Made by a program: the position numbers and the translations under genes. Positions 1 through 7,576 of a stretch of DNA of 8,342 nucleotides are shown here, piece by piece. The stretch's first letter is position 1, and every line of letters starts with the position of its first letter. Where the stretch lies: the NCBI GenBank assembly GCA_043767025.1, contig JAYUHK010000194.1:1-8342 (forward strand), in the 5' to 3' direction. This DNA is from JAYUHK01 sp043767025. Lineage in GTDB: Bacteria > Bacteroidota > Bacteroidia > Chitinophagales > Saprospiraceae. The notes under the pieces are model-generated. The model was not told where the DNA came from and ran no database searches. It was given only the letters and a program-made list of their open reading frames with translations.

Positions 1-97
1 CACTTAAATAGATGACATCTAATATTCGACATAATTTGTTGATTTTCAATAGTTTATGACGACTCAAAATTAAAAACTAAAAACTTATAACTACTTA
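1..97 (-). repeat. 107-bp repeat family B, copy 1 (10 bp cut off by the window edge)
   Basis: The reverse complement of this stretch matches 4701-4807 and 8069-8175 almost base for base over its 97 bp, with about five differences, mostly A/G or C/T changes and no indels seen. The two other copies are each 107 bp, so the first 10 bp of this copy lie outside the window. It is non-coding and very AT-rich. It abuts a partial A-family element at 98. Function unknown; a miniature non-autonomous mobile element is the likeliest explanation. Confidence 0.85.
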
Positions 98-185
98 ACA
101 ACGCTCTGCGTTGCGCCTCAAAAATGCCTTGTTATTGTTTGAATTTATTGGAAAAAATTAAGTGCCTTATTTTTTCCTCATTCCT
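98..185 (+). repeat. Right part of 160-bp repeat family A, copy 1 (left part replaced by repeat B)
   Basis: These 88 bp match the right-hand part of the complete A elements at 6576-6735, 7342-7501 and 7577-7736. They include the hairpin CAACGC-TCT-GCGTTG (99-113) and the terminal CATTCCT (179-185). The left 70 or so bases of the element, including its left inverted repeat, are absent, and repeat B sits there instead. The fragment ends 58 bp before the hemL start codon, in the same orientation as the gene. Confidence 0.85.
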
Positions 186-222
186 AAATAAAAATTCTCT
201 TACTTTTCAAGCACTTTTTTGC

Positions 223-230
223 TAAATTTG
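223..230 (+). promoter_or_regulatory. Candidate Bacteroidota -7 promoter box for hemL
   Basis: TAAATTTG fits the Bacteroidota sigma-factor -7 consensus TAnnTTTG and lies 13 bp before the hemL ATG, giving a very short leader. No convincing TTG -33 element is seen at the expected distance. The same octamer occurs on the minus strand before the restriction-modification gene. Prediction only. Confidence 0.5.
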
Positions 231-243
231 TGTTTCAATATAC

Positions 244-1569
244 ATGATGAATAGTAAGAAAATAGACGAGGAAATTGCTGTGGCGCGTCGCCGCTCGGCA
301 GAACTGTTTGTAGAAGCCAAAAAATACTTGCCGGGAGGCGTAAATTCGCCAGTCAGAGCCTTCAAATCCGTGTTTGGTCCGCCACTTTTTATCCAAAAAG
401 GCGACGGCTGCCACATCACAGATGCCGACGACAAAACATACATAGACTTTTGCTGCTCGTGGGGTCCGCTCATTTTGGGTCACAACAACGCCAAGATTCG
501 CGAAAGCGTGATTGCCGCCATTCATCGCGGCACTTCCTTCGGCGCGCCTACGCCCGACGAGGTCGAGCTGGCAAAATTGCTCATCGAAAACAATCGTTTT
601 ATCGAAAAAATACGCTTCGTAAGCAGTGGTACGGAAGCCGTCATGTCGGCGATTCGGCTGGCGCGCGGCTACACCGGCAAGACCAAAATCGTCAAGTTTG
701 AAGGTTGCTACCACGGTCATGTGGATTCGCTGCTCGTAAAAGCGGGTTCGGGATTGGTCACATTCGGAGTCAGCACTTCGGCGGGGATTCCAGAAGTGTT
801 CGCCAAAGAAACGCTCGTTTTGCCCCTCAACGACCGTGCCGCACTCCACGAAATGCTCGAAACACAGGGTCACGACATCGCCTGCGTCATCATCGAGCCA
901 ATCCCCGCCAACAACGGACTGCTGCTCCAAGACCGCTCTTTTTTGGAATGTTTGCGCCTAAAATGCTACAAATTCGGCGTGCTTTTGATTTTTGACGAAG
1001 TCATCTCCGGCTTCCGAGTCGGCTTCGAGGGCGCAGCAGGCTACTACAATATCCAGCCCGACATCGTCACCTACGGAAAAATCATCGGCGGCGGAATGCC
1101 CGTCGGGGCGTATGGCGCGAGTGCCGAACTCATGGGATTGATTGCGCCCGACGGACCCGTCTATCAAGCGGGAACGCTATCGGGCAACCCCGTAGCGATG
1201 GCAGCAGGTATCGCAGCCGCCCAACAACTACTCGAACCAAATTTTTATGAAAACCTCGAACACAAGACCAGCGTTTTTGTCCAAAAAATACAATCGTTTT
1301 GTGAAAAAAATAATTTTGGCGTAAAAATCACCCAAATCGGCTCTATTTTTTGGATTGCATTCACCGATGAACGCATCGTGACGGCGGAGCAAATCGACCC
1401 CGCGAGCATGGAAAAATTCAAAGTAATGCACTACGAAATGCTGCGCCGAGGCATTTATTTTGGACCTTCGGGCTACGAAGTCGGCTTCGTTTCGGCAGCG
1501 CACAGCGAAAAAGACCTATCGCACGCCGCCGATATGATTTGCGAAAGTTTGAGCGTCGTGTTTGAGTGA
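244..1569 (+). CDS. hemL: Glutamate-1-semialdehyde 2,1-aminomutase
   Basis: This PLP enzyme moves the amino group of glutamate-1-semialdehyde to make 5-aminolevulinate, the last step of the C5 route into heme and other tetrapyrroles. It is cytosolic and normally a homodimer. The 441-residue protein has the usual family length. It opens with the typical YLPGGVNSPVRAF segment (28-40). SSGTEAVMSAIRLARG (127-142) is the cofactor phosphate-binding region. DEVISGFRVG (251-260) holds the Asp that contacts the pyridine ring. In YGKIIGGGMPVGAYG (277-291), Lys279 is the Schiff-base lysine. The C-terminal FGPSGYEVGFVSAAH stretch is also typical. ATG at 244 is followed directly by a second ATG at 247, and either could be used; no Shine-Dalgarno sequence is visible. 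The gene appears to be transcribed alone: repeat DNA lies upstream and a hairpin terminator lies 8 bp after the stop. Its product pairs functionally with glutamyl-tRNA reductase, which is not in this window. Confidence 0.97.
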   Translation: MMNSKKIDEEIAVARRRSAELFVEAKKYLPGGVNSPVRAFKSVFGPPLFIQKGDGCHITDADDKTYIDFCCSWGPLILGHNNAKIRESVIAAIHRGTSFGAPTPDEVELAKLLIENNRFIEKIRFVSSGTEAVMSAIRLARGYTGKTKIVKFEGCYHGHVDSLLVKAGSGLVTFGVSTSAGIPEVFAKETLVLPLNDRAALHEMLETQGHDIACVIIEPIPANNGLLLQDRSFLECLRLKCYKFGVLLIFDEVISGFRVGFEGAAGYYNIQPDIVTYGKIIGGGMPVGAYGASAELMGLIAPDGPVYQAGTLSGNPVAMAAGIAAAQQLLEPNFYENLEHKTSVFVQKIQSFCEKNNFGVKITQIGSIFWIAFTDERIVTAEQIDPASMEKFKVMHYEMLRRGIYFGPSGYEVGFVSAAHSEKDLSHAADMICESLSVVFE

Positions 1570-1577
1570 GGGGCTGC

Positions 1578-1621
1578 AAGTTACCGACACCTTAAAGGTG
1601 TCGGTAACTTCGGGTCTTTTT
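1578..1621 (+). terminator. Strong hairpin terminator between convergent hemL and the restriction-modification gene
   Basis: A perfect 16-bp inverted repeat (1578-1593 and 1595-1610) is separated by a single base. It is followed by a short spacer and a T5 run (1617-1621). It begins 8 bp after the hemL stop. The T run exists only in the plus direction, so it fits hemL best. The stem could also mark the 3' end of the minus-strand gene, whose stop lies 24 bp to the right. Confidence 0.8.
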
Positions 1622-1633
1622 CGGTAGCCGGCA

Positions 1634-4570
1634 TCAGTTGTTTTCTATGATTTTTATTTCCTCATCTGTGAGGTTGTAAAGCTGATAAACTAATGCGTTT
1701 ATTTTATCTTCGTTGTAGTCTATCCTCATTTTTATTTGTTGCTTTTGGGTATCGAGATTGGCGGTTCGTAGGTCTTTGTTGAGCGTCAATAATTGTTCGA
1801 CACAAGAAATAATTTGGTTTTGAATCAGTTTTTCGTAATTTTTAGGAATCGGTAACTGCTCTACATGTGTTTTTTTTACTTCCGCCAAAGCTTCACCTTT
1901 TTCAGGATTTATTTGTTGGTAGTAAAAATTAGTAAGTTTAGAATTTAGAACTCCTAAAATAAACTTATGACTCAATGTATCAGCTATGAGTATGTGCAAA
2001 TTTTTCCTACAAATAATATTTTCTCCGATTATGGTTGCCACTATACTATCTCCTGTTTGCCTAACAATTATTTTCTCTTTGGCTTCAAATATTTTAGGGT
2101 TTCGAGGTGCACCTAACCACTCACCATAGCTTACCCAATAGTTATTGTTCCAAAAATTAGCATACTTATTCATTAAGCTACCTCTCATTAAAGGCAACCA
2201 ATTTTTCCCAACAGGATTTTTATTTCGGTCACTTACGTAAGGTTTCAGTATCATTATTTCTTCTGTCTGTGGCGGTTTTCCTTTTCCTTTTTCAAAAAGT
2301 GTAATACCTGAATAAGTTTTCGAAATATCAACTACGAAAATTGACTTTCCCTTTATTTTTTCAAATAGTTTTTTCTCTTCATTATTTGCCAAAATATTTA
2401 TTACATCTCCATTTGTGGGCATTTGATATTGGTCAATGAATTGATGTTTTTTTATTTCTGCGGCTTCACAAATGTCAATTTGAATATTGGCGTTTTTGAT
2501 AAATTTATTCTTTTGAAATATTAGTACATGAGTATCTACCACAGCGTCGAAAACATAATTCTTGTTGTGCAGTATCTTTATCCAAAAATAATTTTCAACA
2601 AGATAGTTTCTTATATTTCTGAATTTTACGGACTGCAACCAAGTATTAGGAATAATCATACCAAATAAGCCGCCCTCCACCAGCAAATGTTTCGCTTTTT
2701 CCAAAAAAAGCAAGTATAAATCTTGTTGATAATCTTGATACTGATAATGCAGTAGAAAATAATCGAAAATATTATTTTTTGAAACCTTCACATACGGCGG
2801 ATTTCCAATCACTACATCAAAGCCTCCGTTGTTTTTTGTTCCATATTGAGCTACTGGTTCGCGGACGACACTGCTGATAAATTCTTTGGTCGTAGCGTCC
2901 AAATTCTTCACTTTGTCATATTGCTCCTTGAACGGCAAAGAATTGTCAATCTGTACATTCCTATTGAACACGCTCGGAAACGCTTTTTGCCAGTTGAACG
3001 GTTTTATTTTCCGCTCTTCGCCAAAGTCCAACTGGCTGTCGTAATAATCAATGTCTATCAGGCTGTTGCCGCTTTTTATATTTTCGTCGAGCGTGGGCAG
3101 CACACGCTCTTTGAATATCGTCATTTGTTGGGCAATACTGGCTTGAGTTTCGCCCTCCATACATTTGAGCAGCAAAGAAAGTTTGGTTACTTCTACCGCA
3201 TTGGTGTCAATATCAACGCCATAAATATTGTTGAGCAATATTCTTTTTTTCTCGGTGGTGGTCAGATTGCCTTCGGGCGTGAGTGTGTTTTTTGTTTTAT
3301 TTTGGGCATAATAATCTTTGTGCCAATGCAATAGATACTGATACGCCCCCAACAAAAAACTCCCACTGCCACAGGCGGGATCTACTATTTTTAACTCACT
3401 TACTTGCGTCGGGGTCAGACCAACAGTTAGTTTTCCTACAGTGTTGGCTACAATATAATCCACGATATATTGAGGAGTGTAATAAACGCCACCCGCTTTC
3501 CTTACTTCAGGCTTTAGTTCTATGACCGCTTTGCCGCGCGTGTTGATGGTAATTGTTTTTCCCAAAAACTGCTCGTAGGCACTTCCCAATATTTCTACAC
3601 TCAACACCGAAAACTCATACGGACACTCTGGATAATAGAGCTGGTCTATAATTGTGTAGAGCGTCTTGTTATTGATGCTTACTTGGCGGCTGGTAGTATC
3701 TTTTTTGAAGTCAAATAGACCACTGTTGTATTTTTGGTCGGCTTGTTTGAACTCCTGTAAAAGATTTTTGTAGTAGTCGCCACCTTTCAGAGCCTCCTGC
3801 AAACTTCCGTAGGGTTCAATACCTCTGTCTTCGCAGATTCTCAAAAATATTATTCGGTCCAAAGTTTGTTGGACTACAAAATTTAGTTCGTCTTCGTTGA
3901 GTTGCTTATTCTCTTTGCTAATGGTTTCGGCGAGTAAAGTCCGCCATTGGTCGAGAGAGGTTAAAAATTCTTTATCGACCGTCGTAGTTCCTTTTTTGGT
4001 AGCGGTAGTAGCGACAAATTTATCAAAGCTGCCATTGATTACTGCTTCTTTGCTAAAAGTATTCCAAAGAAAATCCCACTTTTTCTCGTACTCCCGGAAT
4101 GTCAAATAATCGAGCCTTGCCACGCTGGTTTGGTCAGTCGGATTGGGCTTTTTGGTACAGTCATAGACAGCAAATTCCTCAAAATCGGTAATAAGACTTA
4201 CGTTTAATTTCGCATTCCAACCATATCTCCGAACTTGATAAGCAGGCTGCATGGCATTTTTTATAAGTATGCTTGGTTTTTTGGCTTCTACAAAAAATAA
4301 ACGTTGCCCACCACTCAACTTAAACGAGTAGTCAGGAGCTTTGGTAGCACCGCCCACTTTTACGCGGTCTTCATGGATTACTTCTCTGTAGCTTTCCGCC
4401 AGCCCTTGCGTATTGTCAATGTCCCAACCCAATGCCTGAAAAAATGGGTCAATAAAATCTATACGCACCTGCGTTTCGTTGTAGTCAGATTTCGTGTAGG
4501 CAGGAAGTTGCTCCTCAAAGCGAGCAACCAATTCCATCACTTTCTTCAAACCTTTTTCTTTATTCGTCAT
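1634..4570 (-). CDS. Single-chain restriction-modification enzyme (type IIG-like: nuclease, N6-adenine methylase and target-recognition domains)
   Basis: Probably methylates adenine at a specific DNA site and cuts unmodified foreign DNA, with all activities in one 978-residue chain. The N-terminal part resembles the HsdR N-terminal nuclease domain: APD at 78-80 and VEAKK at 94-98 give a PD-(D/E)XK site (D80, E95, K97). The amino-methylase core follows: GGVYYTPQYIVDYIV (360-374), SAM-binding DPACGSGSF (397-405), YGVDID (450-455) and catalytic NPPY (590-593). Residues about 740-910 resemble a TaqI/HsdS-type target-recognition domain (IIVRQTG, LGVLNSKLTNFYY, EQLPIPK). A helical segment (about 913-955) and the family-typical NALVYQLYNLTDEEIKIIE tail end the protein. 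No hsdS, hsdR or separate methylase lies beside it, which supports a self-contained enzyme. All catalytic motifs are intact. Bases about 1800-2815 are much more AT-rich than the rest of the gene. An A8 run in the coding strand (1870-1877) lies near the 3' end. The recognition site cannot be read from the sequence. Confidence 0.9.
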   Translation of the reverse strand: MTNKEKGLKKVMELVARFEEQLPAYTKSDYNETQVRIDFIDPFFQALGWDIDNTQGLAESYREVIHEDRVKVGGATKAPDYSFKLSGGQRLFFVEAKKPSILIKNAMQPAYQVRRYGWNAKLNVSLITDFEEFAVYDCTKKPNPTDQTSVARLDYLTFREYEKKWDFLWNTFSKEAVINGSFDKFVATTATKKGTTTVDKEFLTSLDQWRTLLAETISKENKQLNEDELNFVVQQTLDRIIFLRICEDRGIEPYGSLQEALKGGDYYKNLLQEFKQADQKYNSGLFDFKKDTTSRQVSINNKTLYTIIDQLYYPECPYEFSVLSVEILGSAYEQFLGKTITINTRGKAVIELKPEVRKAGGVYYTPQYIVDYIVANTVGKLTVGLTPTQVSELKIVDPACGSGSFLLGAYQYLLHWHKDYYAQNKTKNTLTPEGNLTTTEKKRILLNNIYGVDIDTNAVEVTKLSLLLKCMEGETQASIAQQMTIFKERVLPTLDENIKSGNSLIDIDYYDSQLDFGEERKIKPFNWQKAFPSVFNRNVQIDNSLPFKEQYDKVKNLDATTKEFISSVVREPVAQYGTKNNGGFDVVIGNPPYVKVSKNNIFDYFLLHYQYQDYQQDLYLLFLEKAKHLLVEGGLFGMIIPNTWLQSVKFRNIRNYLVENYFWIKILHNKNYVFDAVVDTHVLIFQKNKFIKNANIQIDICEAAEIKKHQFIDQYQMPTNGDVINILANNEEKKLFEKIKGKSIFVVDISKTYSGITLFEKGKGKPPQTEEIMILKPYVSDRNKNPVGKNWLPLMRGSLMNKYANFWNNNYWVSYGEWLGAPRNPKIFEAKEKIIVRQTGDSIVATIIGENIICRKNLHILIADTLSHKFILGVLNSKLTNFYYQQINPEKGEALAEVKKTHVEQLPIPKNYEKLIQNQIISCVEQLLTLNKDLRTANLDTQKQQIKMRIDYNEDKINALVYQLYNLTDEEIKIIENN

Positions 4571-4596
4571 CGCAACTATTTTCTTTTGTTCGATTG

Positions 4597-4604
4597 CAAA
4601 TTTA
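4597..4604 (-). promoter_or_regulatory. Candidate -7 promoter box for the restriction-modification gene
   Basis: On the minus strand the octamer reads TAAATTTG, matching TAnnTTTG and identical to the box before hemL. It ends 26 bp before the ATG at 4570. Upstream sequence is A/T-rich without an obvious TTG -33 element. Prediction only. Confidence 0.45.
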
Positions 4605-4700
4605 ATTTTTTTATTTCACTTTTTTACTTTTAATTTATTCGAGAATATGAGAATAATAAAACAAATATGCAAATAAAAATTGCGTGCGACATAAGGAATG

Positions 4701-4807
4701 TAAGTAGTTATAAGTTTTTAGTTTTTAATTTTGAGTCATCATAAAATATTGAAAATCAACGAATTATGTCGAATATTAAATGTCGTCTATTTAAGTGTAA
4801 GAACTTA
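4701..4807 (+). repeat. 107-bp repeat family B, copy 2
   Basis: A full-length copy running from TAAGTAGTTA to GAACTTA. It is nearly identical to 8069-8175 and to the complement of 1-97. Its two ends form a weak inverted repeat: about 13 of 21 positions match when the right end is complemented. AGGAATG, the terminal heptamer of the A family, directly precedes it at 4694-4700. It lies between the restriction-modification gene's promoter region and the fumC 3' end. No coding potential seen. Confidence 0.85.
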
Positions 4808-4848
4808 AAAGCTACCAAACAATACTAATCTCCTCAACCAGCCACCAC

Positions 4849-4899
4849 CCACAAAGTCCCAATAAGAACTTCGCTCTTATTGGGAGTTTGTGGTTTTTT
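4849..4899. terminator. Long two-part hairpin downstream of fumC, with the T run on the plus strand
   Basis: Outer arms CCACAAA (4849-4855) and TTTGTGG (4887-4893) enclose inner arms CCCAATAAGA (4858-4867) and TCTTATTGGG (4875-4884). They are separated by 2x2 internal mismatches, with a 7-base loop. A T6 run follows at 4894-4899 on the plus strand. It lies 24 bp after the fumC stop and probably protects or ends the fumC transcript. In the fumC direction, however, it has no U tract after the stem, only A residues before it. Confidence 0.7.
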
Positions 4900-4923
4900 G
4901 CACAAAAGTCTTAAAAAATCAAC

Positions 4924-6312
4924 TTACACCATTTCTTCTGGGCGCACCCATTCGTCAAATTCGGCGGCAGTCAGATAGCCCAAAGCGACGGCGGTTTCTT
5001 TCAGGGTTGTACCGTTTTTATGAGCGGTTTGAGCGATTTCGGCGGCTTTGTAATACCCAATTTTAGTGTTTAGGGCAGTCACGAGCATCAACGAATTGTC
5101 TAAATTTCGCTTGATATTGGCGTGAATCGGCTCTATCCCTTCGGCACATTTGCCGTTGAAAGACACACAAGCGTCGCCGATGAGCCGAGCCGAATGTAGA
5201 AAATTATAAATCATGAGCGGCTTGAATACGTTGAGTTCGAAGTGTCCCATTGAGCCGCCGATGTTGATAGCCACGTCGTTGCCCATCACTTGCGCAGCCA
5301 CCATCGTGAGTGCTTCACATTGCGTAGGATTCACTTTTCCGGGCATGATGGAGGAGCCCGGCTCGTTGTCGGGAATGTGTATCTCGCCGATGCCGCAGCG
5401 CGGTCCGCTCGACAACATTCGGACATCGTTGCCGATTTTCATCAAGCTGACTGCCACGGTCTTCAAAGCTCCGTGCGCCTCCACGATAGCGTCGTGAGCT
5501 GCCAAGGCTTCAAATTTGTTCGCCGCCGTCACGAAAGGCAAGCCCGAAAGTTGCGCAATATGCGCCGCCACATTTTCAGAATAATTGGGCGGTGTGTTGA
5601 TACCCGTCCCAACCGCCGTGCCACCCAGCGCGAGTTCCGACAGGTGGGACAGCGTGTTTTTGATAGCTTTTACGCCATAATCCAACTGTGCCGCATAGCC
5701 CGAAAACTCCTGTCCGAGCGTGAGCGGGGTAGCGTCCATGAAGTGTGTGCGTCCGATTTTGACGATATTTTTGAAGTCGGCGGCTTTTTTTCGCAGCGTA
5801 TCGCGCAGTTTTTCTACACTCGGTATCGTGTTTTGCATCAATATTTGGTAGGCGGCAATGTGCATCGCGGTCGGAAAAGTATCGTTGCTGGATTGCGACT
5901 TATTGACATCGTCGTTGGGGTGCAGCACTTTGATTTCGTCTGTGAGCGAGCCGCCTTGCATCACGTGGGCGCGATAAGCGATGACCTCGTTGGCGTTCAT
6001 ATTGGATTGGGTGCCAGAACCCGTCTGCCAAACCACGAGCGGGAATTGTTGGTCGAGTTTGCCTTCCAGAATCTCGTCGCAAGCCTGCCCGATGAGGTCA
6101 GATTTTTCTTTGGACAAAATTCCTGCGTCGAAGTTGGTCAGCGCGGCGGCTTTTTTCAGCACCGCAAAAGCGCGAATAATCTCTCGCGGCATCTGGTTGA
6201 TGTCCTGCGCAATTTTAAAATTTTCGATAGAACGCTGCGTTTGCGCGCCCCAATATTTGTCGGCAGGCACTTGCACTTTGCCCATTGTGTCTTTTTCAAT
6301 CCGAAATTCCAT
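4924..6312 (-). CDS. fumC: Fumarate hydratase, class II
   Basis: Reversibly hydrates fumarate to L-malate in the TCA cycle. Class II enzymes are iron-independent, oxygen-stable cytosolic homotetramers. The 462-residue protein has the normal family length and is complete. VWQTGSGTQSNMNANEV (94-110) and HPNDDVNKSQSSNDTFPTAMH (131-151) contribute to the active site. GRTHFMDATPLTLGQE (187-202) carries catalytic His190. GSSIMPGKVNPTQCE (319-333) is the superfamily signature loop with the catalytic Ser, Lys326 and Asn328. The start MEFRIEKDTMGKVQVPADKYWGAQT is typical, so ATG at 6312 is well supported; I see no Shine-Dalgarno sequence and no clear TAnnTTTG box before it. GTGINTPPNY (236-245) and the absence of aspartase-type features favour fumarase over aspartate ammonia-lyase. 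It is apparently monocistronic, with repeat-containing intergenic DNA on both sides. Confidence 0.97.
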   Translation of the reverse strand: MEFRIEKDTMGKVQVPADKYWGAQTQRSIENFKIAQDINQMPREIIRAFAVLKKAAALTNFDAGILSKEKSDLIGQACDEILEGKLDQQFPLVVWQTGSGTQSNMNANEVIAYRAHVMQGGSLTDEIKVLHPNDDVNKSQSSNDTFPTAMHIAAYQILMQNTIPSVEKLRDTLRKKAADFKNIVKIGRTHFMDATPLTLGQEFSGYAAQLDYGVKAIKNTLSHLSELALGGTAVGTGINTPPNYSENVAAHIAQLSGLPFVTAANKFEALAAHDAIVEAHGALKTVAVSLMKIGNDVRMLSSGPRCGIGEIHIPDNEPGSSIMPGKVNPTQCEALTMVAAQVMGNDVAINIGGSMGHFELNVFKPLMIYNFLHSARLIGDACVSFNGKCAEGIEPIHANIKRNLDNSLMLVTALNTKIGYYKAAEIAQTAHKNGTTLKETAVALGYLTAAEFDEWVRPEEMV

Positions 6313-6575
6313 ACTGTTTAGATATTTTTATTAAGAAGTTTTTAGTGAATAATTTTTAGTTTTTAGTCGCATAACTAACTGATTATCAATTATTTGCGAT
6401 GTTGTATAATCATCTGATTTGCTGTAATTTTTTTTAGTTGATTTTTCTAAAGCAACGAATAGAGGGCGGATACCTTATTTTCTTCATTCCGAATGTAAAA
6501 TAACAAAAAAAATTTGTAGGATAGAATATAAAAAAAAATATTTTGCAAGTATTCTTTTCTACATTTGTAGCGATA
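6313..6575. other. AT-rich intergenic stretch upstream of fumC
   Basis: No open reading frame of credible composition, RNA gene or clear hairpin is seen here. It must contain the fumC promoter, but no TAnnTTTG box is recognisable on the minus strand. A short TTTTTAGTTTTTAG stretch near 6350 recalls the left part of repeat B but diverges at once. Confidence 0.5.
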
Positions 6576-6735
6576 AGGAATGTATCTAAAATAAACTACT
6601 CATTTTTTCTGCTAAATTACAAACAATCACTGCGTTATTTTTTCGTTACAACGCCCTGCGTTGCGCCTCAAAAATGCCTTGTTATTGTTTGAATTTATTG
6701 GAAAAATTAGAGTACCTTATTTTTTCCTCATTCCT
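6576..6735 (+). repeat. 160-bp repeat family A, copy 2 (complete, MITE-like)
   Basis: Exactly 160 bp and alignable over its full length with 7342-7501 and 7577-7736. The ends form an imperfect inverted repeat: AGGAATG at the left matches the complement of CATTCCT at the right. Inner blocks AAAATAA and TACTC also pair, giving about 19 of 26 matches. A central GC-rich patch holds the hairpin CAACGC-CCT-GCGTTG (6649-6663). No protein is encoded. It ends 34 bp before the start codon of the DUF1761-type gene. No clear target-site duplication. Confidence 0.88.
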
Positions 6736-6769
6736 ATGAATTTTTGTAAATGAAAAAACCAATTTGATT

Positions 6770-7279
6770 ATGTTCTTATTTCCGAACCCATTAGTGAATG
6801 CGGCGGCGGCGCTTATTCCGCTTGCCGTAGGTTTTGTGTGGTATCACCCTAAAACTTTTGCGCCCGCTTGGATGGAAGCCTCTGGCACGACGGAGGAAAA
6901 GATGCGAGGCTCCAATATGGCAATGATTTTTGCGATGGTCTATTTTTTCTCTTTTGTGATGAGTTTTTCCATAGATTATTTGGTGATTCATCAGTTGAGC
7001 TTATTTTCTATTATGGCAGCCGATAGCAATCATGTGATGGACGCAGGCTCGGAGGCTGCCAAAAACTATGCTTCTATCATGGAAAAATACGGCTCCGACT
7101 TCCGTACTTTCAAGCACGGTGCGTTTCACGGTGCTGTGTCTGGCATTACTTTCGCGCTGCCGGTGCTGGGAATTTCTGCTATGTTTGAGCGCAAAAGTGC
7201 GAAATATATTTTGATTCACGCTGGCTATTGGGTGGTAAGCATGACTCTGATGGGCGGCGTGATTTGCGCATTGACGTAG
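6770..7279 (+). CDS. DUF1761-type four-helix membrane protein, function unknown
   Basis: The 169-residue protein resembles the DUF1761 family of small bacterial integral membrane proteins, for which I know no established function. Hydrophobic segments lie at about 5-25, 50-75, 117-138 and 145-166. The first ends in WYHP (24-27) followed by AWMEASG, the family's typical start (a tryptophan-tyrosine pair, then a short polar turn). HGAFHGAVSG (116-125) opens the third helix with conserved-looking His and Gly residues. The loop at about 76-115 is polar and longer than I expect for short family members. I chose ATG at 6770. A TTG two codons upstream (6764) is possible, but the earlier ATGs at 6736 and 6750 run into stops. 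The nearest upstream element is an A repeat. No terminator hairpin is clear after the stop, and another A repeat begins 62 bp later. Family assignment is from motif memory, so moderately confident. Confidence 0.82.
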   Translation: MFLFPNPLVNAAAALIPLAVGFVWYHPKTFAPAWMEASGTTEEKMRGSNMAMIFAMVYFFSFVMSFSIDYLVIHQLSLFSIMAADSNHVMDAGSEAAKNYASIMEKYGSDFRTFKHGAFHGAVSGITFALPVLGISAMFERKSAKYILIHAGYWVVSMTLMGGVICALT

Positions 7280-7341
7280 AGAAAAGTGAATTTTTTGGCG
7301 GACGTATCTGCTGTTTGGTGACGTTTGGCGTTTTTTTGCTT

Positions 7342-7501
7342 AAGAATGCGTCTAAAATAAACTACTTATTTTTTCTGCTCAATTACAAACAATCACTGCG
7401 TTATTTTTTCGTTTCAACGCCCTGCGTTGCGCCTCAAAAATGCCTTTTTATTGTTTAAATTGATTGGAAAAAATTGAGTACTTTATTTTTTCTTCATTCC
7501 T
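7342..7501 (+). repeat. 160-bp repeat family A, copy 3 (complete)
   Basis: A complete copy in the same orientation as the others. Its ends pair at about 18 of 26 positions (AAGAATG at the left against CATTCCT at the right). The hairpin CAACGC-CCT-GCGTTG is at 7415-7429. It has a few substitutions relative to copy 2 and no length change. It lies downstream of the DUF1761-type gene and 75 bp before copy 4. The short spacer (7502-7576) shows no feature I can name. Confidence 0.88.
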
Positions 7502-7576
7502 TAACGAAAAGTTAAAGTTCTAAAAAATACTTGCAATATCAAAATATTTCCTGCAACTTGCGGTTAATATCCTGTT

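Noticed and set aside
235..930. 231-codon open frame on the minus strand
   Set aside because: Antisense shadow of hemL, whose own frame carries every expected motif; no family resemblance here.
5290..6321. 343-codon open frame on the plus strand
   Set aside because: It lies wholly opposite fumC. The fumC frame has all family motifs, while this one has an Arg/His/Val-rich composition typical of an antisense shadow.
6340..6400. Degenerate fourth copy of repeat B upstream of fumC
   Set aside because: Only about 14 bases of TTTTTAGTTTTTAG resemble the B start and the rest does not align; likely chance in AT-rich DNA.
7280..7341. Terminator after the DUF1761-type gene
   Set aside because: A T7 run is present near 7331 but no stable stem precedes it; only short GACGT pieces recur.
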